A DNA stretch of 64,000 bases, taken from Helicobacter valdiviensis. Lineage in GTDB: Bacteria; Campylobacterota; Campylobacteria; Campylobacterales; Helicobacteraceae. How positions within the stretch are numbered: the first letter of the stretch is position 1; each line of letters opens with the position of its first letter. The stretch is from positions 1 through 64,000 of the forward strand of contig NZ_NBIU01000005.1 in NCBI RefSeq assembly GCF_003245365.1, written 5' to 3'. Below, one piece after another: positions 45,990 through 56,667 of this stretch. Made by a program: the position numbers and the translations under genes. Under the pieces are notes generated by a model, which worked only from the letters and a program-made list of their open reading frames with translations, was not told the origin of the DNA and did no database searches.

Positions 45990-47047
45990 GTATAGCTAGA
46001 AGAAATTATTTTTTTCTTATCGCTTTTCTTCTAACAATTCTTGCACTTTTTAAACTTTATTTGCCATTTTTGGCAAATATGCTAGTAGCATTTTTACTTT
46101 TTATTGCCACACATGTTTTATACCGCTTTTTATTGCAGAAAATTAAAAATAATTTTTTAACCTCATTTTTGCTAACTACATTACTTGTTCTTTTATGCTT
46201 TGTGCCTTTGGTGTATATGGGGATAAATTTTGCAAATTTGGCAAAAAATTTTGATTTTGGTAATTTTCAAAATTTTATTATGGATAGTCATTTAAAAATT
46301 ATTACTTTTTTTAATTCAAGTTTGGAGTATTTGCCAGATGAGATTAGCTTGCAAGCTAGGGAGTGGATTGCAGCATTTGACAAGTTAGATTATGCAGAAA
46401 TTTTTAAGCAAATTTTGAACTTTTTTGCAGGATTAGGAAAAAATGGCATTTCTTTTTTAAGCGATGCGGTGATTGTGGTGATATTTTTGTTTTTCTTTTA
46501 TTTTTATGGCGATAGAGTGGGGAGATTTTTTTTAAGTCTTGTGCCATTTAGTGCTAATGAAGTGAAGTCTATTTATGAAGAAGTGAGTGCGGTGATTAGC
46601 ATTGTTTTTTACTCTTCTATTTTGTCAATGATGTTGCAAGGAATTTTATTTGCAATTTTAATGATGTTTTATGGTTATAATGCGACTCTTTTGGGGATTT
46701 TTTATGGGTTTGCTTCTTTGGTGCCAATTGTGGGAGGAGGATTAGTGTTTATACCTATTGCTTTGTATGAACTGTATTTGGGAAATATTGCAGGGGCAAT
46801 TATTATTTCTTTGTATTCTATGATTGTGATTGCAACTCTAGCAGATAATGGCTTAAAGCCTTTGATTATTGCATTTATTAATAGAAAGCTTGTTAAAACC
46901 CCTGTTATGATTAATGAAATGCTTATTTTCTTTGCAATTATTGCAGGGCTTTCTAGTTTTGGTTTTTGGGGAATTATTTTAGGCCCTGCCATTACCGCAC
47001 TTTTTATAGCACTTTTAAGGCTTTATCAAAAGTATTCACTAAATTGA
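45986..47047 (+). CDS. AI-2E family (PerM/YdgG-like) transporter
   Basis: A 353-residue membrane protein with about eight helices. Family features include the conserved region FYGFASLVPIVGGGLVFIP and the late helices SSFGFWGIILGPAITAL. Members export AI-2 or act as Na+/H+ antiporters; the substrate here is unknown. It is translationally coupled to ccoG and followed by a hairpin. Confidence 0.85.
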   Translation: MSIARRNYFFLIAFLLTILALFKLYLPFLANMLVAFLLFIATHVLYRFLLQKIKNNFLTSFLLTTLLVLLCFVPLVYMGINFANLAKNFDFGNFQNFIMDSHLKIITFFNSSLEYLPDEISLQAREWIAAFDKLDYAEIFKQILNFFAGLGKNGISFLSDAVIVVIFLFFFYFYGDRVGRFFLSLVPFSANEVKSIYEEVSAVISIVFYSSILSMMLQGILFAILMMFYGYNATLLGIFYGFASLVPIVGGGLVFIPIALYELYLGNIAGAIIISLYSMIVIATLADNGLKPLIIAFINRKLVKTPVMINEMLIFFAIIAGLSSFGFWGIILGPAITALFIALLRLYQKYSLN

Positions 47048-47087
47048 GCCAGAAGTGCTTTGTGGGGGAGTTTAGGTTTATGTAGAT

Positions 47088-47113
47088 TATATTTGCTACT
47101 GTAAGCAAATATA
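47088..47113. terminator. Hairpin after the AI-2E family gene
   Basis: TATATTTGCT and AGCAAATATA are perfect 10-bp arms around ACTGTA, followed by an A/T-rich run. Confidence 0.5.
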
Positions 47114-47294
47114 AAACTTTTAAATGATAATTTAAAATAATTTTTGTAATGCAAAATGTGGTGTATTGCTAGGTTTTTTATCGCCACAAAGCTTTTATAA
47201 AAGGCTGAAGTAATCTATTGTTATTTTATCTTTATTGCAAGCAAATATGAAATATTTGCGCGAAAATCTCTTTTAATTTTATATAATTTTTCCT

Positions 47295-47329
47295 CATTGT
47301 GAGAGCCTTTAGGATTGTAGCAATCTAAG
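47295..47329 (-). repeat. Dispersed repeat, copy 6 (inverted)
   Basis: CATTGTGAGAGCCTTTAGGA ending GCAATCTAAG is the reverse orientation of the left-region repeat. Confidence 0.5.
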
Positions 47330-47344
47330 ATTTATCTTTATTTT

Positions 47345-47386
47345 TTAGACTGCTATACTTGCTTTGCTTTATTTGTAGTGACAGAG
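47345..47386 (+). repeat. Dispersed repeat, copy 7
   Basis: TTAGACTGCTATACTTGCTT leading to GTAGTGACAGAGC, a diverged forward copy facing copy 6. Confidence 0.45.
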
Positions 47387-47684
47387 CTATCATATTTATA
47401 TTCTATTTGGATTGTTTGGATTGCCTTGTAAGTTTTATTGTTGGGTAGTGAAGTTTAAATCGCTACACTCTTATGCCTTTAAAGCTTATAAAAAGAAAGC
47501 ATTATATATTTGAAATTATAAAATAAGAGAATGTGAAGAAGCAATGTATTTTGTGGGGAGTTTTTGAGCTATTATGGTGGTGCAAAGTTATTTTTAATTT
47601 CAATATCAAAGAGATATTGTGTAAAATATACAGTTTTGATATTGGATTTAAGTAGAATGCTTTGTGGAATTTGATAATTTTATA

Positions 47685-48587
47685 TTAGCTAAGTATTTTT
47701 TGAATACATTTTTTCCAAGCACCATTTGTTTTTAAGAGTTTTTGAGAGTTATTACGCAAATTTTGACGCATTTGTAAGTGTAAAATTGTAAGAAATTTCT
47801 CTTCTAATTGTGTTTGGAGTTGTATGTGGTTTAGTTTCCACACTTCTTGAATGCTTAAAATGCAATCTTTAAAGCCTTGAATATTACAAGCTTGATTTTG
47901 TGTGATTTCTAAAGCAATTGTTGGCACTCCACAGGCTAAAAGCTCTCCTAAAGTTTGCCCCCCAGCACTTATGCAAATATCCATTTCTTGCATAAGAAGT
48001 CGCATTTGTTTTGGAGTTAGATTATAATATGTTTTGATATTTGGAGATAATGGGGTTTTGCTAATGCAGTGGAGCTCTAAATTTGCCAAAAAGCTAAATG
48101 TGCTAATTTTGGGCAAAAGTCCTAAAATATCTTCCCCACCAAGACTTAAAAGAACTTTTTTTGGATTTTTAGAAAGTGGAGGAGGCATAGAATGGAGTGC
48201 TTTTAAAAATTCTTCTTGCAAAAGCATAAAGTCTTTGCCAATCCATAATCTACAATTTGGATAAACTTTTTGGTAAATTTTCAAATCTGCCCCAAAGGAA
48301 CTATTTAAAATGATACTATTTTTGGGGTAGTTTAAGCGTAAAGTATCGTCAAAAAAAATGCAATTTTTGGAATAATTTTGTGCTTTTTGGTAAGCAGTTT
48401 GTAGTAATACATATGAATCAAGCACAAGAATATCACAAGGTGTTAAATTTTTCTCTAAAGTATCGCTTTGGAAAAAGGAGGTTTTTACTCCAAAGTGTTC
48501 TAGGAGCGATTGTAGGGCTTTTGTCCTGCTAATATGCCCAAATCCTACTCCATTACTACCATCAGCAAATAATAAAGCCTTAGCCAT
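47685..48587 (-). CDS. pseG: UDP-2,4-diacetamido-2,4,6-trideoxy-beta-L-altropyranose hydrolase PseG
   Basis: Removes UDP in the pseudaminic acid pathway, which supplies the sugar for flagellin glycosylation and motility in Helicobacter and Campylobacter. The GT-B fold hydrolase begins [21 protein letters not shown], with the catalytic His in [18 protein letters not shown] and [22 protein letters not shown] follow. At 300 residues it is slightly longer than the Campylobacter enzyme. It overlaps aroC by eight bases. No other pse gene is in the window. Confidence 0.85.
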   Translation of the reverse strand: MAKALLFADGSNGVGFGHISRTKALQSLLEHFGVKTSFFQSDTLEKNLTPCDILVLDSYVLLQTAYQKAQNYSKNCIFFDDTLRLNYPKNSIILNSSFGADLKIYQKVYPNCRLWIGKDFMLLQEEFLKALHSMPPPLSKNPKKVLLSLGGEDILGLLPKISTFSFLANLELHCISKTPLSPNIKTYYNLTPKQMRLLMQEMDICISAGGQTLGELLACGVPTIALEITQNQACNIQGFKDCILSIQEVWKLNHIQLQTQLEEKFLTILHLQMRQNLRNNSQKLLKTNGAWKKCIQKILS

Positions 48588-49653
48588 AGATTTTTTTAAG
48601 ATTGTTTAGATTGCTAGAAGCATTTAATAAAAGCATATCTGCTAAAATTAAAGCTAACATAGATTGGCATACAATGCTACCTCTAATGGCAATGCAAGGA
48701 TCATGTCTTCCTTTGATATTGCAAATACAAGCTTCGCCTTTGGTATTTTGCGTGTTCTGTGGTAAGAAAATACTAGGTGTTGGTTTAAAATGCACTTTGA
48801 TAAGTATTTCTTCCCCATTGCTAATACCTCCTAAAATTCCACCGCTATTGTTACTAATAAAGCCTTTGCTATCCATAGTGTCATTATAGGATTTGCCATC
48901 ATATTGACTACTTTTAGCACCTAGCCCAATTTCTACAGCCTTTACGCCATTTAGTCCCATAAATGCTTCACCTATCGCAGAATCTAATTTATGATAAAGA
49001 GGTTCTCCAAGTCCTGTGGGTAGATTGCTAGCACTAATTAGCACACTCCCACCTATACTATTGTGGGATTTTCTAATTTCTTCTAATAAGTCTTTTTGCA
49101 AAGGTTCTTTTTCTTTGTCTAAAGAAAAAATCTCGCTTTGCATAGCATAGGAATAATCAATATTTTTAGCTTCAATATTTCCTATACTATAAATACCGCC
49201 TTGGATTTTAATATCAAACTCTTTTAAAAGCATACTAGCAAAAGCACCTGCAGCTACTCTAGCAGCACTCTCTCTAGCACTTGCTCTCCCGCCTCCTCTA
49301 TAATCTCTAATACCATATTTATGAAAATAAGTAAAATCTGCATGAGAAGGGCGAAAAATATCTTTAATATTGTCATAATCACTGCTTTTATTTTGGGAAT
49401 TTTTAATAAAAAAGCCTATAGGAGTTCCAGTGCTAAAGCCTTCAAAAACGCCACTTAAAATTTGCACCTCATCTTCTTCTTTGCGTTGTGTGGAATAACG
49501 ATTTAAGCCACCTTTGCGTCTTTGCATATGTTCTTTTAAGAGTTCTAAATCAATTTTAACATAAGAAGGCATTCCATCAATCACACCTCCTATTCCTTCC
49601 CCATGGCTTTCACCAAATGTGGTTAGTCTAAATCTTTCTCCAAATGTATTCAA
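48580..49653 (-). CDS. aroC: Chorismate synthase
   Basis: FMN-dependent final step of the shikimate pathway. The start is TTG in ATTGA, overlapping the rnc stop, because [21 protein letters not shown] is the conserved N-terminus and AAAGGA is in front. Further signatures are [35 protein letters not shown] and the C-terminal [12 protein letters not shown]. The length of 357 is normal. Confidence 0.95.
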   Translation of the reverse strand: MNTFGERFRLTTFGESHGEGIGGVIDGMPSYVKIDLELLKEHMQRRKGGLNRYSTQRKEEDEVQILSGVFEGFSTGTPIGFFIKNSQNKSSDYDNIKDIFRPSHADFTYFHKYGIRDYRGGGRASARESAARVAAGAFASMLLKEFDIKIQGGIYSIGNIEAKNIDYSYAMQSEIFSLDKEKEPLQKDLLEEIRKSHNSIGGSVLISASNLPTGLGEPLYHKLDSAIGEAFMGLNGVKAVEIGLGAKSSQYDGKSYNDTMDSKGFISNNSGGILGGISNGEEILIKVHFKPTPSIFLPQNTQNTKGEACICNIKGRHDPCIAIRGSIVCQSMLALILADMLLLNASSNLNNLKKIYG

Positions 49654-50327
49654 TGTTTTTCCTTTAAAGCTTCTAATGCAATTTTGGCACAATTTTGTTG
49701 GGCTTCTTTTTTGCTTTTGCCTTTAGAAGTTGCATATTCTTTACCATTTATCCAAACGCTCATTACAAACTCTTTATTGTGATCAGGACCTTTAGAATCT
49801 AGCATAATGTATTCAGGGGTGTTGCCAAAAATTGCTTGTGTGAGTTCTTGCAAAGCAGTTTTGTGATCATAAAAGAGTGCTTTTAAATCTATGGTAGGAT
49901 AGACTTCTTTTAAGAGCCTATGAGTGATTTCTTGTGCAACTTTTAAGCCACTTTCTAAATAAATTGCACCAATGGTAGCTTCAAATGCGTTGGATAAGAT
50001 TGAAGCTTTTTTGCGTCCCTCATTAGATTCTTCAGAATGGGATATGAAGAGGTATTTTCCAATTTGTAAATAATTAGCAAGTTTTGCAAAGGCTTTTTCA
50101 TTAACCATAGAAGCACGCATTTTAGACAGCTCACCTTCTTTTGCATTGGGAAATTTTTTATATAAAAACTCTCCTATAATTAAATCTAATACCGCATCTC
50201 CTAAAAATTCCAATCTTTCATTATTGTGAGATTTTTTAGTGCTTTTATGTGTGAGAGCTTCTTTTAAAAGCTCTTGATTTTTAAATTGGTAATGTAAAAT
50301 TTGTTCAAATTTCTTTAGTTGTTCCAT
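49650..50327 (-). CDS. rnc: Ribonuclease III
   Basis: Double-stranded RNA endonuclease for rRNA and mRNA processing. The signature [18 protein letters not shown] is intact with its acidic residues, and a second helix has [16 protein letters not shown]. The C-terminal dsRNA-binding domain is [17 protein letters not shown] through [15 protein letters not shown]. The ATG at 50327 follows AAGGATG inside the end of rnhA. The aroC-rnc-rnhA order matches other Helicobacter. Confidence 0.94.
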   Translation of the reverse strand: MEQLKKFEQILHYQFKNQELLKEALTHKSTKKSHNNERLEFLGDAVLDLIIGEFLYKKFPNAKEGELSKMRASMVNEKAFAKLANYLQIGKYLFISHSEESNEGRKKASILSNAFEATIGAIYLESGLKVAQEITHRLLKEVYPTIDLKALFYDHKTALQELTQAIFGNTPEYIMLDSKGPDHNKEFVMSVWINGKEYATSKGKSKKEAQQNCAKIALEALKEKH

Positions 50328-50760
50328 AACCCATCCTTGCATTTTTGATTTTAAGTGCCTCTTGTTTTGCTATTTTATCACACTTTTCATTTTCTATATG
50401 TCCGCTATGGCCTTTTACCCACATAATTTCAATTTTGTGAGGTTTTGAAACTTCAATAAATTCACGCCAAAGATCAGGATTTTTAACATTTTTAAAATCT
50501 TTTTTAATCCAGTTTGGAAGCCATTTTGAAAGTCCATCTAAAACATAAGTAGAATCGCTTACTACTTTAACATAACAAGGCTCTTTTAAAGCTTTAAGAG
50601 AATTAATAAGGGCTTTTAATTCCATTTGATTATTGGTTGCATTACTTTCTCCACCGCTTATGATTTTTTCTTTGTCTTTGTAGCGTAAGATTCCACACCA
50701 TCCACCATCTCCAGGATTTCCCAAAGAGGATCCATCACAAAAAAGAGTAACCCATTTCAT
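50305..50760 (-). CDS. rnhA: Ribonuclease HI
   Basis: Cleaves RNA in RNA-DNA hybrids. The four carboxylates are present: Asp in [14 protein letters not shown], Glu in NQMELKALI, Asp in [12 protein letters not shown], and the final Asp in [12 protein letters not shown]. The catalytic His is in [10 protein letters not shown]. The length of 151 is normal. It overlaps the TPR gene upstream and rnc downstream. Confidence 0.94.
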   Translation of the reverse strand: MKWVTLFCDGSSLGNPGDGGWCGILRYKDKEKIISGGESNATNNQMELKALINSLKALKEPCYVKVVSDSTYVLDGLSKWLPNWIKKDFKNVKNPDLWREFIEVSKPHKIEIMWVKGHSGHIENEKCDKIAKQEALKIKNARMGYGTTKEI

Positions 50761-51781
50761 GCTTTTTCTCTTTTAGAAAATTACGCACATGCATACTAAG
50801 GAGTTTTCCACAATGCGGACAGCGTTCAAAAAACAAAGGGCTAGAACCCTTACACTCTTGACAAAAATAATGGAATGCTAAATCTCCTTGAAAATTTTGT
50901 TTTTCTTTTAAAAGGCAAAGGACTTCTAGCTCAAAAGTTGCTTTTTTATTGGGTGTTAGAGCAAAATATCCTTTTGCTTCGTAAATGGAATTTAAAAGAT
51001 TATGGGTTTGTGGAATTTTGGGTAAATCTTGTAAAGGTATATTCCATAAAATATCCAAAATATCCAAAATATCTTCCTCTTTTAAGTTAAAAACAATTTC
51101 CCAAAATTCTCGCGGATAGAAATCTTTTAAAAAGCTTAAGATTAATCTTAAAAGTTGTGGTTCTTGCTTTAGGAGCATAAGAAGTTTTTTAAGTGGAGAG
51201 TTTAGATTTTTGGCTTGTAAAATAAGGATTTTGCTTTTTAAATATGCACTTTGAAGCTTTGTGTCTCCTTTAAGTTCTTCAAGACAATCTGTGCTATTTA
51301 AGGCTTCTTGGTATTCTCCTAGTTCCTCTTGGATTTTAATAAGTTTTTCTAAAATATTTCCCATACGCGGATAATAGCGTAAGATTTCTAGGAAAATTTC
51401 CTTAGATCTTTTTAGGAAGCCTGCCTTATAGTAAGCTTCTCCTAAATACTCTAAAATAGGCACTTTGTCTAAGGGGTTTTTGGTGTATTCTAAAAGAGTG
51501 GTATAAAGGCGTATGGCTTTTTCATAATTGCCACTTTTTTGATACATATTTGCCATAAAGAGGATAGAAGAAGTAGGATTAGAACTTAAGGCTAAAAATT
51601 CCTTAGCCTCTTCATCAAAACCTACATAATCGTAATTTTGCATAAATTTAATAAGGGCACTTTTGCGTTTTTTGCTTGCAAAGTAGTTCCAATAATAACC
51701 AATTAAACTAGCAATACCTACTAAGAAAATAAAAACAATAATGCCAAACAAAGGATCTCTATAATCAATTTCCCAAAACAA
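50735..51781 (-). CDS. TPR protein with N-terminal anchor and zinc ribbon (LapB/YciM-like)
   Basis: A 348-residue protein with one N-terminal membrane helix (about 10-31), several TPR hairpins (about 70-300) and a C-terminal rubredoxin-like ribbon CQECKGSS...CPHCGKLL. This order (anchor, TPR, two Cys pairs) is that of LapB, which controls LPS synthesis in E. coli through FtsH and LpxC. The same role here is inference. The start is TTG and the initiation signal is weak. Confidence 0.75.
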   Translation of the reverse strand: MFWEIDYRDPLFGIIVFIFLVGIASLIGYYWNYFASKKRKSALIKFMQNYDYVGFDEEAKEFLALSSNPTSSILFMANMYQKSGNYEKAIRLYTTLLEYTKNPLDKVPILEYLGEAYYKAGFLKRSKEIFLEILRYYPRMGNILEKLIKIQEELGEYQEALNSTDCLEELKGDTKLQSAYLKSKILILQAKNLNSPLKKLLMLLKQEPQLLRLILSFLKDFYPREFWEIVFNLKEEDILDILDILWNIPLQDLPKIPQTHNLLNSIYEAKGYFALTPNKKATFELEVLCLLKEKQNFQGDLAFHYFCQECKGSSPLFFERCPHCGKLLSMHVRNFLKEKKHEMGYSFL

Positions 51782-51919
51782 ATGCTTACCTATAAAACCA
51801 AAATTTTGTCTATATTATAGCAAAGAAATTCCATAACAGTAATGGTATAAATTAGCAATTTAGCAATATTTATGTAAAATGCTTTTAATTTTAAGGTATA
51901 GAGTTTTTAAGGAAAAGGC

Positions 51920-53596
51920 GTGATTACACAAGCAAGTATTGAAGAAGTAAAGAATCAAATTGATATAATAGATATTGTTTCGCATTATATTGAAATTAAA
52001 AAGATGGGTGCTACTTATAAGGCTTGTTGCCCTTTTCATGATGAGAAAACTCCAAGTTTTGTGATTAATCAAAATAAGGGTTATTATCATTGTTTTGGCT
52101 GCGGTGCTAGTGGAGATGGTATTACTTTTGTTATGGAATATGAGAAGCTAAGCTATCCAGAAGCAATTGAAAAATTAGCACAGATGTATAATATTTCTTT
52201 AAGCTATACGCAAAGCACGCAAAAACAGAGCGATACGAGAATTTTTGAAATTATGCAAAGATTTTATCGGCAATCTTTAAAAAATGATGTGATAGATTAT
52301 CTTCTAAATAGAGGACTTAGTAGGGAGATTATAGAAAGTTTTGAGTTAGGCTATGCACCTAGCAATTTTGAAATTATGTCTTTTATGAATGCGAATGCGC
52401 TTAATTTGCAAGAAGCCTGTGATTATGGGATTTTAGGGGTGGATAGCGAGAATAATCTTAAAAGATATTATGCAAGATTAACCCAAAGGGTAATTTTTCC
52501 TATCCGTTCTGCACAAAATAAAATCATAGGTTTTGGAGGAAGAACACTAGGTGATCATCAAGCAAAATATATTAATTCCCCCCAAACAAAAGTTTTTAAT
52601 AAATCTAAAGTTCTTTATGGATATGAAAAGGCAAAGGACAGCATTTTCAAACAAGAAGAAATTATCATTAGCGAGGGTTATTTGGATGTGATTATGTTGC
52701 ACCAAGCAGGTTTTACAAACGCAGTAGCAACACTGGGAACTTCACTGACAAAAGAACATCTTCCACTTTTAAGCAAAGGAAATCCAAGAGTTATTGTAGC
52801 TTATGATGGGGATAAAGCAGGATATAATGCGGCCTTTAGGGCGGCTACTTTATTATCTTTGGCTAATAAAGAAGGGGGGGTAGTGTTTTTTGAAGGGGGG
52901 CTTGATCCAGCCGATATGGTAAAGGAGGGTAAAATTGCAGAGCTAAAAAATATCTTTTCTAGCCCCTTGCCTTTTATTCCTTTTGTTTTAAATGAGATTG
53001 CTTCTAAATATGATTTACACAATCCTCTTAAAAAAGATCAATGCTTAAAAGAAGAGTTGGAATATTTAAAACAGCTTCCTATTGTGGTTCAAGAAGAATA
53101 TAGAGATTTTTTAGCCTCACTTTTAAAATTGCCAAGACAGCTTATAAAGACAAAAGGAAGCTATATAAAAGAAGCTAGACAAGAAGAAAATTTAAGCGGT
53201 GCTGGAGGGGATTTTTATACTCTAGCAGAAAAAATTATTATTAAAAGTATCTTAGAAGATAGCTCTCTTATGGATTTGGCATTAAATTATTTGCAAGAAG
53301 ATATGTTTATAAGCCAAAAAGAAGCATTTGTAGCACTTATGCACAATAACTTATCCCATTCACTTTTGGTAGGGATTTTGCTGGATAATAAAATCTTATC
53401 CTTACCCAAAGAGGGTTTAAAAAAACAGATAATTATGCTATTATATCGCTATTACGAGGGGCAGAAGAATGCCTTAAGTAATCAAACAAAAATGACTTTA
53501 AGAGAGAAATCTTATCTTTTAAGAAAATATCAAAATTATTTAGAAAAATTAAAAAAAGGAGAACTCGTTATATATGAGAGCACTAGCACTTTTTAG
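51920..53596 (+). CDS. dnaG: DNA primase
   Basis: Makes RNA primers for replication. The N-terminal zinc finger is CCPFHDEKTPSF...YYHCFGCGASGDG. The TOPRIM core has ISEGYLDVIMLHQAG and VIVAYDGDKAGYNAAF. The C-terminal helicase-binding part is divergent, as usual. At 558 residues it is typical. The start is GTG. G7 and G6 runs at 52874-52880 and 52895-52900 encode Gly codons. It overlaps the next gene by 23 bases. Confidence 0.94.
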   Translation: MITQASIEEVKNQIDIIDIVSHYIEIKKMGATYKACCPFHDEKTPSFVINQNKGYYHCFGCGASGDGITFVMEYEKLSYPEAIEKLAQMYNISLSYTQSTQKQSDTRIFEIMQRFYRQSLKNDVIDYLLNRGLSREIIESFELGYAPSNFEIMSFMNANALNLQEACDYGILGVDSENNLKRYYARLTQRVIFPIRSAQNKIIGFGGRTLGDHQAKYINSPQTKVFNKSKVLYGYEKAKDSIFKQEEIIISEGYLDVIMLHQAGFTNAVATLGTSLTKEHLPLLSKGNPRVIVAYDGDKAGYNAAFRAATLLSLANKEGGVVFFEGGLDPADMVKEGKIAELKNIFSSPLPFIPFVLNEIASKYDLHNPLKKDQCLKEELEYLKQLPIVVQEEYRDFLASLLKLPRQLIKTKGSYIKEARQEENLSGAGGDFYTLAEKIIIKSILEDSSLMDLALNYLQEDMFISQKEAFVALMHNNLSHSLLVGILLDNKILSLPKEGLKKQIIMLLYRYYEGQKNALSNQTKMTLREKSYLLRKYQNYLEKLKKGELVIYESTSTF

Positions 53597-54554
53597 TGGT
53601 GGATTAGATAGTTTATTATCCATAAAGATTATAAAAGATTTAGGCATTGATGTAAAGGCTATCCATTTTAATATCGGTTTTGGTTCTAGGAAAGATAAAA
53701 GTGAGATTTTAAGAAAAACTTTAGCGCAAATTGATGTAGAATTAAAAATCGTAGATATTAAAAAACAGTTTTTTGATGAGGTATTATTTACTCCAAAATA
53801 TGGTTATGGTAAGTATTTTAATCCTTGTATTGATTGCCATGCTAATATGTTTTCTCATGCTTTAGCTATGTTAGAAGAAGAGGGAGCAAGTTTTGTAATT
53901 AGTGGAGAGGTATTAGGACAAAGACCCAAAAGTCAAAGGGCGGAAGCTCTAGGGCAAGTAGAGAGATTAAGTGGTGGAAATGGATTGATATTGCGTCCTA
54001 TGAGTGCTAAGCTATTGCCTCCAACAATTCCTGAAGAAAAAGGTTGGGTGGATAGAGAAAAGCTTTTAGATATTCATGGAAGAGGGCGTGATAGGCAATT
54101 AGCACTTGTAAAATCTTATGGCATTGAATATTATGAAAAGCCAGGTGGGGGATGTTTGCTAACAGATACAAGTATTGCAAATAAGATTAAGGATTTAAAA
54201 GCACATAGAGAAGTTGTTTTTGAGGATATGGAAATGGTAAAGTATGGGCGTTATTTTATTTTACCAGAGGGTGCTAGATGTGTAGTTGCAAGAAATCAAG
54301 AAGAAAATGAGAAGTTAAGCAAACCTCACCCAAAAATGAGTATAATAGAACTACTTGACTGCTTAGGACCTGTTGGTTTAGTAGAAAGTAATGCAAGTAA
54401 AAATGATAAAGAATTAGCTATTGCCCTAACTTTAGTCTATGGAAAAACAAATGCTAATGAAAATTATCAAGTAAATTTTGAAAATGAAGTTTTAACAAGA
54501 ATGCCTTTTTCAAGTAAGGAGGAGGCTTTAAAGTTTGCGTTAAAGGAGGCATAA
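53574..54554 (+). CDS. PP-loop ATPase, MnmA/ThiI-like
   Basis: A 326-residue protein with an N-terminal PP-loop (LFSGGLDSLLSIKII) for ATP pyrophosphatase activity. A CIDCHANMF motif near residue 85 and a C-terminal Gly-rich EKPGGGCLLTDTSIANKI follow. Proteins of this type adenylate tRNA uridine or other substrates before sulfur transfer. The exact substrate is unknown. It follows dnaG, as I recall for H. pylori. The conserved Cys residues fit a thiolation role. Confidence 0.75.
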   Translation: MRALALFSGGLDSLLSIKIIKDLGIDVKAIHFNIGFGSRKDKSEILRKTLAQIDVELKIVDIKKQFFDEVLFTPKYGYGKYFNPCIDCHANMFSHALAMLEEEGASFVISGEVLGQRPKSQRAEALGQVERLSGGNGLILRPMSAKLLPPTIPEEKGWVDREKLLDIHGRGRDRQLALVKSYGIEYYEKPGGGCLLTDTSIANKIKDLKAHREVVFEDMEMVKYGRYFILPEGARCVVARNQEENEKLSKPHPKMSIIELLDCLGPVGLVESNASKNDKELAIALTLVYGKTNANENYQVNFENEVLTRMPFSSKEEALKFALKEA

Positions 54555-55166
54555 ATGAAAGAAGAATATCAAAAAATAGTTACCAATCGTTACTCTTGCA
54601 GAGAGTTTAAGCAAGAAGCAATTTCTAAGGAAGATTTAGAATATATCCTAGAGGCTGGGAGAAACGCACCTAGCTCTTTGGGGCTAGAGCCTTGGAAATT
54701 TGTAGTCGTGCAAAATGATGCAAAAAAGAAAGAGATTTCACAAATTGCTTATAATCAGCCTCATGTAGCTAATAATGGAGCTTTAATTATACTTTTGACG
54801 CGTTTAGATTTTGCAGAATATTTTGAGCCTAAGCTTAGAGCTAGAAATATGCCACTAGAAGAAATCCAAAAAAGGCTTGATACTTATAAGCCATTTTTAG
54901 AAGGTATGAATGAAACTCAAAAATATGCTTATGCAAAAGAGCAAACGCATTTGGCTTTGATGAATCTAGCAAATGCAGCAAGTGCATTGGGACTTGGTTC
55001 TTGCATAATAGGCGGATTTGATAACGCAAAGCTAGATACTTATTTAAAGCTAGATACAAAAAAATATAAAAGTTCTGTAATGCTTGTAATTGGTAAGAAG
55101 AAAAATGAGGAGATTCCCCCAAAACTTCGCTTTGCTTTTGATGAGGTTGTGGAATTTTTAGAATAA
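54555..55166 (+). CDS. Nitroreductase family FMN oxidoreductase
   Basis: A 203-residue NAD(P)H-dependent flavoprotein. The FMN-binding start is NRYSCREFKQEAISKEDLE and RNAPSSLGLEPWKFVVV. GLGSCIIGGFDNAKLD is the second binding strand. Members reduce nitro-compounds and quinones; some are RdxA/FrxA-type metronidazole activators, but that cannot be assigned from sequence alone. It begins on the base after the PP-loop gene stop. Confidence 0.88.
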   Translation: MKEEYQKIVTNRYSCREFKQEAISKEDLEYILEAGRNAPSSLGLEPWKFVVVQNDAKKKEISQIAYNQPHVANNGALIILLTRLDFAEYFEPKLRARNMPLEEIQKRLDTYKPFLEGMNETQKYAYAKEQTHLALMNLANAASALGLGSCIIGGFDNAKLDTYLKLDTKKYKSSVMLVIGKKKNEEIPPKLRFAFDEVVEFLE

Positions 55167-55203
55167 TAAAATTCGTGAAGACAATTTATTTTTTAGATAA
55201 AGG

Positions 55204-55245
55204 GTTTGTTATAAGGCGGTATAGGATTAAAAGCCTTATAACAAG
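55204..55245. terminator. Bidirectional terminator hairpin
   Basis: TTGTTATAAGGC (55206-55217) pairs with GCCTTATAACAA (55233-55244), with A/T-rich flanks (AAAATTTTAT). It lies between the convergent nitroreductase gene and the secreted-protein gene. Confidence 0.6.
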
Positions 55246-55298
55246 CAAAATTTTATCTTAAAGGATAGTTTGTAAGATTTAAAATGATAAATTAGTTC

Positions 55299-56658
55299 TT
55301 AAGCCTTAATATCTATACTTTTACTTTCAGAACTATTTAACCCCATTTGAGAAAGAATTTTATTAAATTCTCCTATATCTCCCTTAAATTTCATACCAAA
55401 AAGAATTTCTAATTCATCGCTTTTGCCAAATTTAGTTTCTAGTAGTTTTCTTAAAAGTGCATTTCTTGTATTGTCTTCTTTGTAGGTTTCGCTTTTACTT
55501 TCTGCCTGTATCGGCTTAAATGGCTTTTCTTTGTCTTCTTCTAAAGTTTCTTTATTATTTGTGCTTTTTGCAGGATTATTATAATCTATCCCTTTTGCTT
55601 TTTCTGCTTCTTCTAGTGATTTTACAAACTCATCGTGTCTTTGTTTAAAATCAAGATATTTAGTTTTAAATTCTTCTAGGCTCATATTAGAGTTAATCAT
55701 TTCTTGATATTCTTTGTCTAAATCCATTGCAAGTCTTGAAAGTTCGGTATTTCCTATATTATCACTTCTTCTAATAAAGTGTTTTATTGAAAGTTGCTCT
55801 TGAATGAAATCCCAATTTCCATTAAGAGTATCTTTTTCAAAAGCACTTTGAATTCTATTATTATTCATAAAATCAATAAAATCATTAAGCTGATTATTAT
55901 TGATGTTGTTATCAAGTCCTAAAAGTTTTCCAAGCAATTTTGTTTCACCTTCAATGAGACTTTTACCAAGACCCCATATAGATGTATTGTTTGCAAAAGC
56001 CATAAGAACCCCACCTTTGCTAACACTGCTATCGTTATTTAAATAAGGGTTTTTGTCTATATGTGCTACTTGAGAATTAGAATGAAAGATACTATCTTTA
56101 TCAATAGGAACAAATTGAAAACCTAAACCCAATCCAAGCTCTTTTGTTGTATTGAAAGTTAAACGCAAATAACCATCTGTGCTATAATTTTTTATTATAG
56201 TCTTTATATGTAATAAAATCTGTAACTTGAAGTGTGTTTTTATCTATTTTGTAAGCATAAGGTATATTTGCTAATTCTTCAGTAGAAAAGCTAGAATTTG
56301 AAGTTTGCGGAACAAGTTGGGAAAAAATTTTATAGGCATTTCCTAAAGTTTTTGCAATATCTACTTTGTAGTGTGTTGAGAGAATATCATTATTATTTTG
56401 AGTAAAATTTACAAAACTTTCCGCACTTTTAGCATAGATTTTATAATCTTTTGGCAATCCTGCAGCTTCGTTAAAATCGCTTGTAAAAAAGCCATCTTTA
56501 TCTACTCCATAGCCTAAAATTTTATTTACTGCTTGTGATTTATCACTTACAAGGTTTGAAGTTTCATTTACAGTATTAGATGATTTTGTATTTGGAGTAT
56601 TATTGCTAAAAGTATTTGTATATTTGTAGCTTGAATAAGAATTTATATTATTAATCAT
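55299..56658 (-). pseudogene. Cj0814-like flagellar-dependent secreted protein gene, split by a frameshift
   Basis: Two frames read as one protein of about 450 residues. The 5' part (56182-56658) begins MINNINSYSSYKYTNT and holds LGYGVDKDGFFTSDFNEAAG, which I recall as typical of the Campylobacter Cj0814 family of flagellar-secreted proteins. It stops at TAG after TYKDYNKKL. In the +1 frame the sequence continues NYSTDGYLRLTFNTTKELGL and SKGGVLMAFANNTSIWGL to the end at 55299. The break is an A6 run (56188-56193); with five A the frame is open throughout. Either this copy is inactivated or it is rescued by slippage. The downstream part alone would start at ATG-less codons near 56168. Confidence 0.65.
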
Positions 56659-56667
56659 CTTTACCAC

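Larger units (their letters stand above)
47114..47684. other. Intergenic stretch with dispersed repeats
   Basis: No gene is visible on either strand. It contains two copies of the GATTGCTT...GCAATGACA element in inverted arrangement and scattered half-copies (TTGGATTGTTTGGATTGCC near 47408). It separates the convergent AI-2E and pseG genes. Confidence 0.5.

Noticed and set aside
52874-52900. G7 and G6 runs in dnaG as phase-variation tracts
   Set aside because: The gene is essential and the runs are short; slippage here would be lethal and is unlikely to be selected.
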